A stretch of 64,000 nt of DNA from assembly GCA_014529385.2 (NCBI GenBank), contig CM043950.1, positions 157,433,545 through 157,497,544 of the forward strand, read 5' to 3'. How positions within the stretch are numbered: position 1 is the first letter of the stretch; each line of letters begins with the position of its first letter. Source of the DNA: Adiantum capillus-veneris (lineage: Eukaryota; Streptophyta; Polypodiopsida; Polypodiales; Pteridaceae). The position numbers and the translations under genes are program-made. This document shows, piece after piece, positions 32,106 to 42,106 of the stretch. The notes beneath the pieces are model-generated. The model worked only from the letters and a program-made list of their open reading frames with translations. It was not told where the DNA came from and did not search any database.

Positions 32106-33319
32106 TGTCACGTGACACATCCAACCCTATATGTCCATGGACAAGCTACAGCATGACCAGGGTTCAGTTCAGTCAAGTCAGTCTAGAATAGGAAGTGATC
32201 TGGCACTTTTGTGAGTCTGTTCGCAAACCATGCATATCCAGACACTTATATTAGATGCATATCCTCCGGTTGCACGCAGCATGATCATCAGCATTACCGT
32301 CAGAATCCATCAAAATCCATCAAGGGAATTTTCCAGTGCATTAAACCTATTTTCCCTATTTTTCACTTATTATTTTTAAGTGACTTTTGTTGGAAAGTAG
32401 GTAGGCCAATTTTGCTAAGTTTGTATATAAGCAAACCTAGCGCTTGCACTTTCTAGCAAAAGAGGCAGCAGGGACTTGACATCCACAGTGCACCTTCTCA
32501 GCAAGAACCCCCCCCCGAGCGGATGACTTAGCGTTTTCAGCCAAGAACAGCCAGCGTTTTTCTCCATTGCAGATCAGCCCAGTGTTTTGCATTGCATACC
32601 AACCTGGCGACCTCAGACTGTGCAGATTCCCTAGCGTTTTTGCAGCAGGACAGGAAACAGCCCTACCGTTTTTGATCTGCAAGACAATTCAGTGTTTTTG
32701 CAGATCATCGCGACAGAATCAGCCATAGGACCAGCGTTTTCAGTTTCAGTCTTTAGACACAACAGAACGCGTCCCGAACCTCGCAAATCTCACCTTCCCG
32801 CAGCAGTTCCTCGCCCCACGATGGGATCCATCGAAGTTTGCAGTTTCAGCCCAGAGAACGCAGATTTCAGCATCTGCATTTTCAGCGCGTCGTCGTCGCA
32901 TCGTCGTCCTCGACATCGTCACCGACATAGAGTTAGAATTCAGCAGATAGAAGATTGCAGATTTCAGCCATTAGCATTTTCAGATTTCAGCCCGTCTCGT
33001 CGTCGTCCTCATCGTCGTCGACATCGTCGGCAAGTCCAAAGCATTGTAGAGATTTGTGCAATCATAAGTAGACTGCTCTTGCCATAGAGAGTGGGACCTT
33101 CGGAGGAGGGTTTGACAACATTCTGGTGTCGTATTCTTCTCTCTATCTCTCATTCTCAGTACTTCCATTCACAATGTCCATTCACTTTGTTTGTGTCCAT
33201 TGCACTCTCTCATTAAAGAACGGAAGGCTCTCCCTTCCGTAAGTAAAAGGAACCCTTGAGCACAGTTCGGAGCACTCATCTTGAGCAAAGTTCAACATTC
33301 ATCTCCGCTGCACCTTACA
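32106..33319 (+). mobile_element. Solo LTR, family B (B2), TSD GAGGA, inside element C
   Basis: Starts TGTCACGTGACACATCC and ends GCTGCACCTTACA, with GAGGA at 32101-32105 and 33320-33324. It is opposite in orientation to its host C, which belongs to the same LTR family. Confidence 0.93.
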
Positions 33320-33648
33320 GAGGAAGAGTGGTTAGAAGAGTTACCATTCTCACAATTCTTACCATTCTTACAGCTCTACGGGTTCTAAGAAGTCTGGGTG
33401 GTACTTAGAGAGGTCTTGTTTTCCTTAGGCTTTCCCTTGCTGTGCTTCATCTCTTGGGAGAGAGCAATTGCTACCGCCTTGTTGAGATCCACGGGGTTGA
33501 AGACTTCTACATCAAACTTGAATTATTCGTCCAACCCAAAAAGGAAAGTCTCTTTGCGCTCATCATCCGATTTGCGTAATTGGGTGCTGAGCTGCAAAAC
33601 ACGGTTAGAAAAAGACATGACTGGCATACCATTCTGCTTGAGATTGCG

Positions 33649-34642
33649 TCAATCCTCTTTCAACCGCGCTAGGTACTGTGGTGGCATAAACCGCGCCTTG
33701 AGCTTGTCTTGGAAGTCGGCCCAATTGAACGAAAGGGACACGTCTCCGTCGGCTTCCTCTAGGTGCACAACCAATTGTGCCTCTTGCCATGCGTGGTACC
33801 AATTAATGGCATCACCGGCAAGGTACATAGCTGCCGTCAAAACCTTGCTATTTCCTGTCTTCTTAGTTGTTGCAAAATAAGCATTAAATTGATGCAACCA
33901 AGAATGAATAACGCTAGCATCCATCTTACTTACTGAACGTCAACTTCTCAGTTACGGGGTTGTTGGAGTCCGAATCTCAGCTTGCGCCACTTGATGAACC
34001 ACCAACATCTTTGGCCGGCTCGGGCTTCAAGGTGAGAACCTGTCGGACCAGCTCTTGCATGCGTAGGTCTCTCTGCGCCTCACGCTCTGACTCCAAGGCC
34101 GTTGCCTCCTTTCTTTCTTCGGCCGCCAAGCACGCTTGCTCACGCTCACGCTCAATAGCTGCCTTTCTTTCTGCTTTTCTTTCTTTTCGTTCCTCGACCG
34201 CCAAGCGCGCTTGTTCACGCTCACGATCCAAGGATGTTTGTCTTTCTTGGCGCTCCTGATCCATGGATTCCTGTCTTTCTTGGCACTCACGCTCCAAGGT
34301 AACGCGTTGCGCTTCTTTGCGTAACATATGTCCATCATCGACTTTACCAATACCTCCATAGGATTTGGTGCAATCCTTGGCGACGGTCAGAAAAACCTCC
34401 TGGTGGGCAAAACTCTTCTTAGCCCCACTGCCATGCTCATCACCTCCATGCGAAGTATCCATTCCGCTTCGGGTAATGACCATACACTGAAGTCTTGGGT
34501 TCTTAAGTTTACAAGGAACTTGGGTTCTTGTGGTTCGTGGGTTCTTGAGTTCTTGAGGGTCTTGAGGTCTTGAGGTTTTGGGGTTCTTGAGTCCTTGAGT
34601 TCTTGAGTTCTTGAGGTCTTGAGGTTCTTCTTTAGCTTGCAA
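33649..34642 (-). pseudogene. Element C gag: coiled-coil N-terminus and capsid
   Basis: The N-terminal part is rich in Glu/Arg (EREREQACLAAEERKE), encoded by imperfect repeats. The capsid-like part reads MYLAGDAINWYHAWQEAQ and FQDKLKARFMPPQYL. A frameshift separates the two near 33940. The leader before it contains the minisatellite at 34498-34630. Confidence 0.82.
34498..34630. repeat. Minisatellite of GGGTTCTTGA-like units
   Basis: About 12 imperfect 9-10 bp units (GGTTCTTGA, GAGTTCTTGA, GAGGTCTTGA). It lies in the leader or gag start of element C. Confidence 0.85.
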
Positions 34643-34966
34643 TATGTGTTAGAGAAGGATCTTCTCTTTACCCAAGCTCTTCTCTTTCCCGCGGGTGCAC
34701 CCCTTGGCAGCCTTGCGCTCACACCAAAGTTGCTTTTTCCCACCTCACGCCGATAGACCGGCCGCTAAGTGCACGGTCCGCTCTCAATGAGTGAAAAGAG
34801 AAAGAAGGGGAGGCTGGACAAGCCCTTCTCTCTTGGGTTTCCTGTCACTCTTCAAAAACACGATTAGGAATCGACACGCCCAAGGAGACTTGGGTTACGT
34901 GCGACCGCAACAAGCAAAAACAAAATTATGTGGTTCTTTCCTTGAGTGATACAGAACACTGCCAAA

Positions 34967-34978
34967 GCTCTGATACCA
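34967..34978 (-). other. Element C primer binding site (initiator tRNA-Met)
   Basis: The minus strand reads TGGTATCAGAGC, the standard complement of plant tRNA-iMet, one base after the 5' LTR end. Confidence 0.92.
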
Positions 34979-36087
34979 ATGTAAGGTGCAATAGATGTGA
35001 TGTTGAACTTTGCTCAAGATGAGTGCTCCGAATTGTGCTCAAGGGTTCCTTTTAACTACGGAAGCGAGAGCCTTCCGTTCCTTTAGTGAGAGAGTAGAAA
35101 TGATCACAAACAAAGTGGCAACACTGTGAATGAAGGTGCTGAGACTGAGAGATAGAGAGAGAAGAATACGACACCACGATGTTGTCAAACCCTCCTCCGA
35201 AGGCCCCACTCTCTATGGCGAGAGTGGTCTACTATTGATTGCACAAATCTCTACAATGCAATGGACTTGCCGACGATGTCGATGATCATGAGGACGACGA
35301 CGAGACGCGCTGAAATCTGAAAACGCTAATGGCTGAAATCTGCAAATCTTTATCTGCTGAATTTTAACTCTATGTCGATGACGACGATGTGACGACGACA
35401 CGCTAAAAATGCAGATGCTGAAATCTGCATTTTCCGGGCTGGGCTGATTTGCAAAGCTGAAAACGTTGGGCTAGTTCTTGATGAAAATGCTAAGGTTGCT
35501 GCAGCAGAAAATGCTAGGGAAGTCTCCTCCAAAAACGTTAGGGAAGTCTTCTTGGGGAGTCTTGCTGAGAAGGTGCCTGTTGAACACTCGGTTCCTACTG
35601 CCTCTTCTACCCAAAAGTGCTAGCGCTAGGGTTTCTTATATATCTGCTTGGGCCATTTGCCCTACCCAGTTCCCAACAAAAGTCACTTAAAAATAATAAG
35701 TGAAAAATGGCTAAAATAGGGAAAATAGGTTTTCTGCACTCTAAAATGCTCCTGATGGAATCTGATGGTAATGTTGATGATCATGCTGTGTGCAACCAGA
35801 GGATATGCATCTACTTGAAGTGTCTGGACATGCACGCAGAGTAACAGGGAACGGGCCGAACGGGCCCCTCCCGTTCTCAGAGAACGGGAACGCGTTTCCT
35901 AGGGGGTCGAGCAATCGGAACGGAAACGCAGCCAAATCGGAACGGCAGCGGGAACGGGCGGAACGGCGGCGGAACGGACTAGCGGAACGTCTGGTTCAAA
36001 AAAATCTATCCGTTGGACAGATTTCAAAAAAAGTTTCGGTTGAGTTTTTTGAACGCCTTGCATGGGTTTTGGGGGGAGATCTTCCCT

Positions 36088-36423
36088 ATATAAGCCCCTC
36101 AACTTTCCTTTCCTCTCTCAAGAGTCAAGGGCCAAGGCATTGGGCAAGGCACTCTCTCTCTCCCAAGGCGCTCTCTCTCCCTCCCTTGGGCCTCAAGGCT
36201 TTAAGCCTCAAGGCTCAAGCTTGACGCTTGCAAGTTGCCGCTCCACTTCTCCCTCAAGCTCCACCTCTCCATCTCTCTCAACTTTCGAGTCTCGAGTCTC
36301 GAGTCATGATTCACGCATTCATCACCTCTCTCCCTCTCCCTTGGGCCTCAAGTCTTTAAGCCTCAAGGCTCAAGCTTGAGATTGGAGACTCCACCTCTCC
36401 GTCACTCTTTACCGCGCCATCAT

Positions 36424-36490
<67 letters not shown>

Positions 36491-36756
36491 ATTCCTTCCT
36501 CTCGCGAGTCTCATCACTTATGGCACAAGCTTCCGCATCAAGTGAACGTGATCCCTTGGGTGCCAAGAAGAAGAAGGACGAAGCATCATGGTGGGATGAA
36601 GTGCATTCCCGGGTGTTGGGAAAGTCCGGTGGTGCACGCTATGCGGCTTCGAACGGCAATCCGGTACAACCAAAGTCACCTATTGACTCTTACAGTTGTT
36701 ATTTAGCACTCTTAGCCTCTACATGTCTTTTTGTAGCGCCTTGGCTGGCCTTGTAA
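36088..36756 (+). pseudogene. hAT1 promoter and possible transposase N-terminal fragment
   Basis: A TATA box CTATATAAG lies at 36087-36095. A frame with Met at 36520 reads MAQASASSERDPLGAKKKKD, then EASWWDEVHSRVLGK. One base shifted, the DNA encodes CTLCGFERQSGTTKV, like the first half of a BED zinc finger. I infer a frameshifted transposase start. A (CT)n tract lies at 36428-36487. Confidence 0.45.
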
Positions 36757-37107
36757 GCCATCTTTATAATCTATGATCTATCATCTTTTTCCTCCAAGCT
36801 TTTGTGTAGAGTATGGACTCTAGATTCTATTCTTCAACTTTGAGTTAATGTTCTTTCTATGAAGAATCAAGATGCTTTTGTGAAGGATGATCCCAAATCA
36901 TGTATTGTGTACTGCGCAATCGTGTGTAAGCCTTGGCCCTTAAGACTGAAGAATCATTGCAGAGCGTGCCTAATTAGGATTCTACTTGGACTAATGGGTG
37001 TGTGTGGCTCTCTACTAACATATAGGTTAAATCCAACCTAATTTAAGCATATTTTAAACTTACCGTTCCGGCCCCCGTCCCCGTTCCGCCTTTTTTTTTT
37101 TTTGGGT

Positions 37108-37133
37108 GGGGGGGGGGGGGGGGGGGGGGGGGG
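37108..37133. repeat. G26 run in hAT1
   Basis: T13, then GGGT, then 26 consecutive G near the right end of the transposon. Confidence 0.9.
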
Positions 37134-37329
37134 TTTCCGGAAACAATCCGGAGGCCCCCGTTCCCGTTCCCCATTCTCGTTCCGGGTAACTTTGCATGCA
37201 CGGTCTGCGAACAGACTCACAAAGGTGCCAGAACACTTCCTAGGCTAGACTGACTGAACTAGACTGAACCCTTGTCATGAAGTAGCTTGTCCACGTACAC
37301 GTAGGGTTAGATGTGCACGTGACAGGAGT

Positions 37330-37568
37330 CTTAGCTTCTGCAATTTCCCTTGTTGATGTCCGGCCAAAGACCAGATTTGGTCCCCTGGACCAATTTTTAG
37401 TCTTTTTCACGCGACACCCCTTTTTCTAGATGATGGGGAATGTGCATGCCACATGGGTTGGGCAGATATTCAAGACCTTTTATAAGATCCCTGAGGTCCC
37501 TATGAAGGGACCTCAACCCCCCCCCTCCCCCCTCCCCCCCCCAGTGATAGCAATCTATGCCTGCGTTG
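37330..37568. other. Unassigned DNA with two short perfect hairpins
   Basis: Hairpins: TTGGTCC-CCT-GGACCAA at 37377-37393 and TGAGGTCCC-TATGAA-GGGACCTCA at 37492-37515. No gene recognised. Confidence 0.6.
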
Positions 37569-37712
<144 letters not shown>

Positions 37713-37794
37713 GCACTATCTCTTCTTCTCGGGTGTGTGTGTGGGTGTGTGTGGGTGTGTGTGAGTGCTAATAAAAAGAGGAAAATGGTATAAC

Positions 37795-37945
37795 CTTTCT
37801 ATCACCCAAGTGTGGTAGATTGGTTATGCCATTTCCCTCTTGAATAACAAGTCTTGAGTTCAACTCCTCGTCGGCTAGATCTTTAAGGTCTCTTGGGATA
37901 GTTTCCTACGACGTTAAAACTCTCTTCTTCTTCTTCTTCTTCTCC
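37795..37945 (+). mobile_element. Probable tRNA-derived SINE
   Basis: An A-box-like TGGTAGATTGG at 37813-37823 and a B-box-like AGTTCAACTCC at 37857-37867, 44 bp apart, as in tRNA-derived polymerase III promoters. The body ends in a (TTC)n tail at about 37922-37943. Only one copy is in the window, so this is inferred from promoter spacing. Confidence 0.55.

Positions 37946-38028
<83 letters not shown>
37946..38028. repeat. (CT)n microsatellite
   Basis: About 80 bp of CT after the SINE-like tail. Confidence 0.95.
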
Positions 38029-38031
<3 letters not shown>

Positions 38032-38072
38032 ACACTATCTCTCCAGCGTTTTTCTCATCGACCTCCTCTCTT

Positions 38073-38530
38073 GCGTTTTTGATGTGGCAACATTTTTTTT
38101 TTTTTCCATTGCAATCACTTCACCTCTCTCTAGCCTCCTCCTGGCAACTGCAAGTGCTCTATGTGCAAAGATTGCACTTGTTTGTTGCTCTGTCGTGCAA
38201 TGTGCTGCAATGTTCAGAGGCTAATGCGGTGGAGTTTTGTCGCGTTAGATCTAAGATCCAATGACTACCCATGTCGAAGCTTTTCTCACAGTGTAGACTC
38301 TCTCTAGCATTTTTGATGTGGCAACATTTTTCTCTCTTCCATTGCAATCAATTCACCTCTCTCTAGCCTCCTACTGCAAGTGCTCTATGTGCAAAGATTG
38401 CAATTGTGTGTTGCTCTATCGTGCGATGTGTTGCAATGTTAAGAGGCTAATGCAGTGGAGTTCTATCACGTTAGATCTGAGATCCAATGACTACCCATGT
38501 TGAAGCTTTGCTCACAGTGTAGACTTGATC
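38073..38530. repeat. 234-bp tandem duplication
   Basis: Unit 1 is 38073-38306 and unit 2 is 38307 to about 38530. Both contain TTTTTGATGTGGCAAC near the start, CTCTATGTGCAAAGATTGCA, and CTCACAGTGTAGACT at the end. They differ by roughly 10 percent. No coding content. Confidence 0.88.
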
Positions 38531-38846
38531 GTCATCCGATTCACCTTTGACATGACAAATCTGCATCCCAATGCTAAAAGCCGACATGTCTACAAGGATG
38601 AGTAAGTACAACCAACAAATCTTGATATCTCGCAAAGAAGAAGCAAAGGTCAAAAGAAATGTGAAAATCATGCCCAAGGAAGCACCAAGCCAAAGCAAAA
38701 CAAGGAAAGTGATCAGAAATCAACCAAGAAAGTCGAGAAGTTTCCGACAAAGCAAGATCTCCCAGCTTTCCACACCAAAATACAACAAAATGGGGTTGTC
38801 ATCATAGCTGACAACAGGTGATGGCAGCAATCTCATCTATGTCGAA

Positions 38847-39506
38847 CAAGGTTGTATCCGTACGTTGTATGGATCCTATCCGTATAGTACGGATCCATAC
38901 ATACGGATAGGATCCGTATATATGTTATTTTTTTAATAAAAAATTTATAAGAAGCATCAAGCTCTGGCCATCTCAAGAGTTGTTGCAGTACTTATTAGAG
39001 TCACGACTTCTGACTTCAGTCTTGGATTATCATTGTGTTTTTTTTTTAATGCTCTTAGTTTTATGAGACCATGACATCAAACACCTGACACTGTTTGGTT
39101 GTAGATATTGGCCATCTTTAGGAGCGTTTGCAGTACGTATTAGAGTCACGACTTCAGACTTCAGTCTCGGATTATCATTATGTTTTCTTTTATGCTCTTA
39201 GTTTTATGCGACCATGACATCAAACACCTGACACTGTTTGGCTATAGATATTGGTCAGCCTTGTGTTTTCAATGTTCGGTTAGAGTCATGGACTCTAGTT
39301 TTTGGCATTTGTAATGGTCTATTGTTGATTTGCTAGTCTTTATTTTGAAGTCTTGGTGAATGCATAAGTAAATCTATGAAGTACTCTCAGTTTTAAGCTT
39401 TGTGAAGAAAAGTACGAATTTTTACGTACCTAAAAACTCAATCGATTCTGTACTACATACCTTACGTACCGAATTTGTACCGAACACTACGTACCTAACC
39501 ACCTTG
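38847..39506. mobile_element. hAT-type MITE (hAT2), 8-bp TSD ATGTCGAA
   Basis: 660 bp with ATGTCGAA at 38839-38846 and 39507-39514. The ends are CAAGGTTGTATCCGTACG and, on the other strand, CAAGGTGGTTAGGTACGT. It contains a 144-bp tandem duplication (copies from 38965 and 39109) and an inverted repeat around 38873-38920. No transposase frame. Confidence 0.82.
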
Positions 39507-39514
39507 ATGTCGAA

Positions 39515-40054
39515 GCACCGAAAGCACACCAAACAGTGGTGGAATTAAGAAGAGAGACACCACTTGATAATTAGCAAAGACAAAGACTCCAAAGGCGAAG
39601 TAGATGCCACAATTGGTAGGCAACCAAGAAGGAAAGCACAAACCAAGTCAAGCCGAGGAGGGAGGAATCCGTCAAGGAAGGATACTCTAGTTCAAAATGC
39701 TAGCCAAGGAAAGTGAAACCCAAGGCAGTAAGTTTGAAAACTTTGAATAGACAGAACGTAAGTAGCCTTAGGGAAGAAGTGTTAATAAAAACATTTGACT
39801 GGGTGTTAAAAAACCAATGCAGTACAAAAACACTGGTGCAAGCAAACTCCAAAGAGTGACAAGAGGCTCAAGGAGGGTTGGCGCTTGGGCTGAGGGAGGC
39901 TAAGCGCTGACAAGAACTCTGCCAAAAAGGGTGCCGGCAAAAAATGTTCATCTAAGAGAGAAAATGCTGACGTCGAGGCAATCCTTCGCAAAAATCTCAG
40001 CCCACAAGTCTCCCAAGCAAGGGTAAGAGCAGATCTAGAGTCAACACACCTATT
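39515..40054. other. A-rich unassigned DNA, possibly internal region of a minus-strand LTR element
   Basis: It lies between the MITE and a primer binding site, and resembles 38560-38830 in composition. No gag or pol motif recognised. Confidence 0.35.
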
Positions 40055-40066
40055 GCTTTGATACCA
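40055..40066 (-). other. Primer binding site, iMet type with one change
   Basis: The minus strand reads TGGTATCAAAGC (iMet is TGGTATCAGAGC), directly next to the LTR-like sequence starting at 40067. Confidence 0.65.
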
Positions 40067-40420
40067 TGCCGCAGAGTGCAGCAGAAGAGAGAGGAACAAT
40101 GGCACACAAGAGAACAAGCGAGAGACAAATTGTGAAGCTGGCAACTCAATAACTCTCAACAAGCGATACAATACAATGGATACCCAATGAATGGACCCAA
40201 CAGCACATATAAAGTTTGCGAGAGGTAGTTCGGGCAAAACGCCCAACTACCACCAAAAATCCATAACTGAGTAAAAAGAGAGAATAAGCAAAATGCCTGG
40301 TGCAAACCCTATATGTGCCTTGAATATCTACCAAGAGGGTGAAAGGGTGGCCAACCCACAATCAAGGACCTATGCAAAGAATTTAGAAGGTGAATATATA
40401 GCTCTACCAAAGGCTTAGAC
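40067..40420 (-). repeat. LTR of an unassigned minus-strand element
   Basis: It abuts the primer site, has a TATA-like TTTATATGTG on the minus strand near 40208-40217, and has a diverged second copy at 19310-19505. The outer boundary is uncertain. Confidence 0.55.
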
Positions 40421-40429
40421 AGAGTCAGC

Positions 40430-41009
40430 ACAAGGAATGCAACAGAGGCTGGAAACACAGAAGCCCCGTCTCTCTCATACACTTATCAATACACATACGG
40501 CCACACAAATGCATTGTAATTTTACACAACATTGCACATGGAAACCTTCGTGTAGAAGGCAAAGACAGTCCCAACAGGTGGGAATCGTCTCCTGGAAAGC
40601 CGAACAGTGGATCAGGCACACGTCAATAATTACCATGGCAATTACTGCAATAAATCCTCGAAAGCTATAAATAGGACCCATTACATTGTAATTGGGGTTC
40701 TTGCTTCTTGTATTTCGTAGTTCTTGGCCTAGCTGTTTATCTTTCGGCTTTAGTTTCCAAGTATTCCCAAGTTACGAGCCTTTCTCTTCTAGCTTCACTC
40801 TGTAATCATTTGAGCCCAGACTCAATACACATGGTATTGATTGTCCTTGAACCATTAATCTGAATCTGCAAATACGTTTCAATCATTCAGTATGTCTATC
40901 GTCTCAGTGTACTATTTCAATTCAGTTAACTATTTCAGTTCAATCTCAGTTCTCTATTCCCGTTTCCCTAACTGAACTGACGGCCTACGAGTAGCTTTAA
41001 ATTCTAACA
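40430..41009 (+). repeat. Probable 5' LTR of element G
   Basis: TATA-like CTATAAATAGG at about 40665-40675, ending TTCTAACA. It is followed by CTGGAATCAACTATC as a possible primer site and, after 120 bp, by the G gag start. No matching 3' LTR is seen, so this is tentative. Confidence 0.4.
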
Positions 41010-41126
41010 CTGGAATCAACTATCTAAAGAAATCAACTCCAATTCCATTTTGGCAATCACGGTGGTTAGAGATGTTTACTCATTGACCGGAAAACTCTTA
41101 TCTCCCGGTTAGAATTTTCCGTTGTA

Positions 41127-41397
41127 GTGATGGCACCCAAAACCAGTCATGGTCGTAAACCGTCACACCACGTTGACCCTGTTCTTGAGGATCAGAAAGA
41201 GACTCTGATCCTAAGAAGGACCCGGAGACCGACATTGAAGCTTAGGCGGAGCACAGTCATGCTGATGAGGCCAAGGACTCTCAGCACTCCAATCAATCCA
41301 GAAGGAGAAGGGTTGAGCGGGAAGAACGCAAGGCCAGGAGTTCTCGGACCACACATAGGGATGTTGGGGCAAAGGCAGCAAGGGTAGTGTCACAAAA
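41127..41397 (+). pseudogene. Element G gag N-terminus
   Basis: The frame starts at Met 41130 or 41127 and runs basic and Thr/Arg-rich (MAPKTSHGRKPSHHV) up to the F1 insertion at 41398. After F1 it continues as SRQSSSRKAREETETET. Confidence 0.65.
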
Positions 41398-41652
41398 TGA
41401 TGACGTGTCTGTCCGAGAGCATGCGGGAATCCTAACCCTGACTGCTGCTGAAAACCCTAATTCTGAAAACCCTAACCCTAAAACCTGCAAACCCTAAAAT
41501 CTGCCAAAAACCCTAACATAGCAAAAACCCTAACCCTAACCCTAGGGCAGCAAGGGAATCCCGGAAAAAGCGCTCACATGATGACGTTGGCTTTCCGGAT
41601 TTTGCGGCGCTGATTAAGGGCTGCGGCAGAATTGCTTTTCTCTACGCAATTG

Positions 41653-41715
<63 letters not shown>

Positions 41716-42093
41716 CTTTTTGCTTTATTTCCTAAAGCTCAAGAGAGCTTGAGAGAGGAAAAGAGCCTTTGCTTTTATTTTTAGGCTTTTGATCTGAAGC
41801 TTTTGGGGCTCTGCTTTTGGCATCCCTTGTAATTTAAATATGTGGTTTGGGCTCTCACTCTACAGAGCATATGGACGCAGAGCCCGAGAGTGAGACCCGA
41901 ACCACTCTTGTACTTTGAACTGATTAATACATAAAGAAATACAGAAAGGGGCGCCAGTCTTTGGGGCCAATATCTCTAGGCACGGAACTCCGCCGGGCCA
42001 GTGCAAATCTATTGTGAGTTGTGACCTGTTTTGAAGTGGTTATTTGGTGCTATCGAGAATGATTCTTGATTTGGAGTGTCCAAGTCTGTTACA
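41398..42093 (+). repeat. F1 5' LTR
   Basis: Starts TGTCACAAAATGATGACG and ends AAGTCTGTTACA. It contains AACCCTAA teloboxes at 41430-41545, a (GA)n tract at about 41655-41712, and the shared LTR box at 41936-41956. Confidence 0.95.
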
Positions 42094-42094
42094 G

Positions 42095-42106
42095 TGGTAT
42101 CAGAGC
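42095..42106 (+). other. F1 primer binding site (initiator tRNA-Met)
   Basis: TGGTATCAGAGC, one base after the 5' LTR. Confidence 0.93.

Larger units (their letters stand above)
35837..37194 (+). mobile_element. hAT transposon (hAT1), 8-bp TSD CATGCACG
   Basis: 1358 bp with CATGCACG at 35829-35836 and 37195-37202. The ends are CAGAGTAACAGGGAACGG and, on the other strand, CAAAGTTACCCGGAACGA. Multiple GGAACGG words sit at the left end (35850-35990) and CCGTTCC words at the right end, as expected for transposase-binding subterminal repeats. It is too short for a full transposase. Confidence 0.85.
30206..37324 (-). mobile_element. Element C: gypsy with pol deleted, TSD GGAGT, carrying two nested insertions
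   Basis: GGAGT at 30201-30205 and 37325-37329. The 3' LTR is 30206-31388, internal 31389-34979 and the 5' LTR 34980-37324. The internal region holds only the leader, gag and protease, then jumps into the 3' LTR, so RT, RNase H and integrase are gone along with the first 25 or so bases of that LTR. Nested inside are a family B solo LTR (32106-33319) and a hAT element (35837-37194). Confidence 0.92.
34980..37324 (-). repeat. Element C 5' LTR (family B) split by a hAT element
   Basis: The LTR parts are 34980-35836 and 37195-37324. The outer end on the minus strand reads TGTCACGTGCACATC. Confidence 0.9.

Noticed and set aside
32437-33087. Open frames within B2
   Set aside because: LTR sequence with repeated AGCGTTTT words; frames are not shared by other B copies.
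36376-36520. Ser/Leu repeat protein start in hAT1
   Set aside because: The repeat part is the (CT)n tract; only the later Met frame has any transposase resemblance.
38073-38530. Repeat array that might be CRISPR-like
   Set aside because: Two long tandem units without spacers in a eukaryotic genome.
39806-40246. 146-codon minus-strand frame with hydrophobic stretches
   Set aside because: Crosses a primer binding site and an LTR, so it cannot be a real gene.
41440-41545. Interstitial telomere
   Set aside because: AACCCTAA words are few, irregular and recur at the same place in every family F LTR, so they belong to the LTR.
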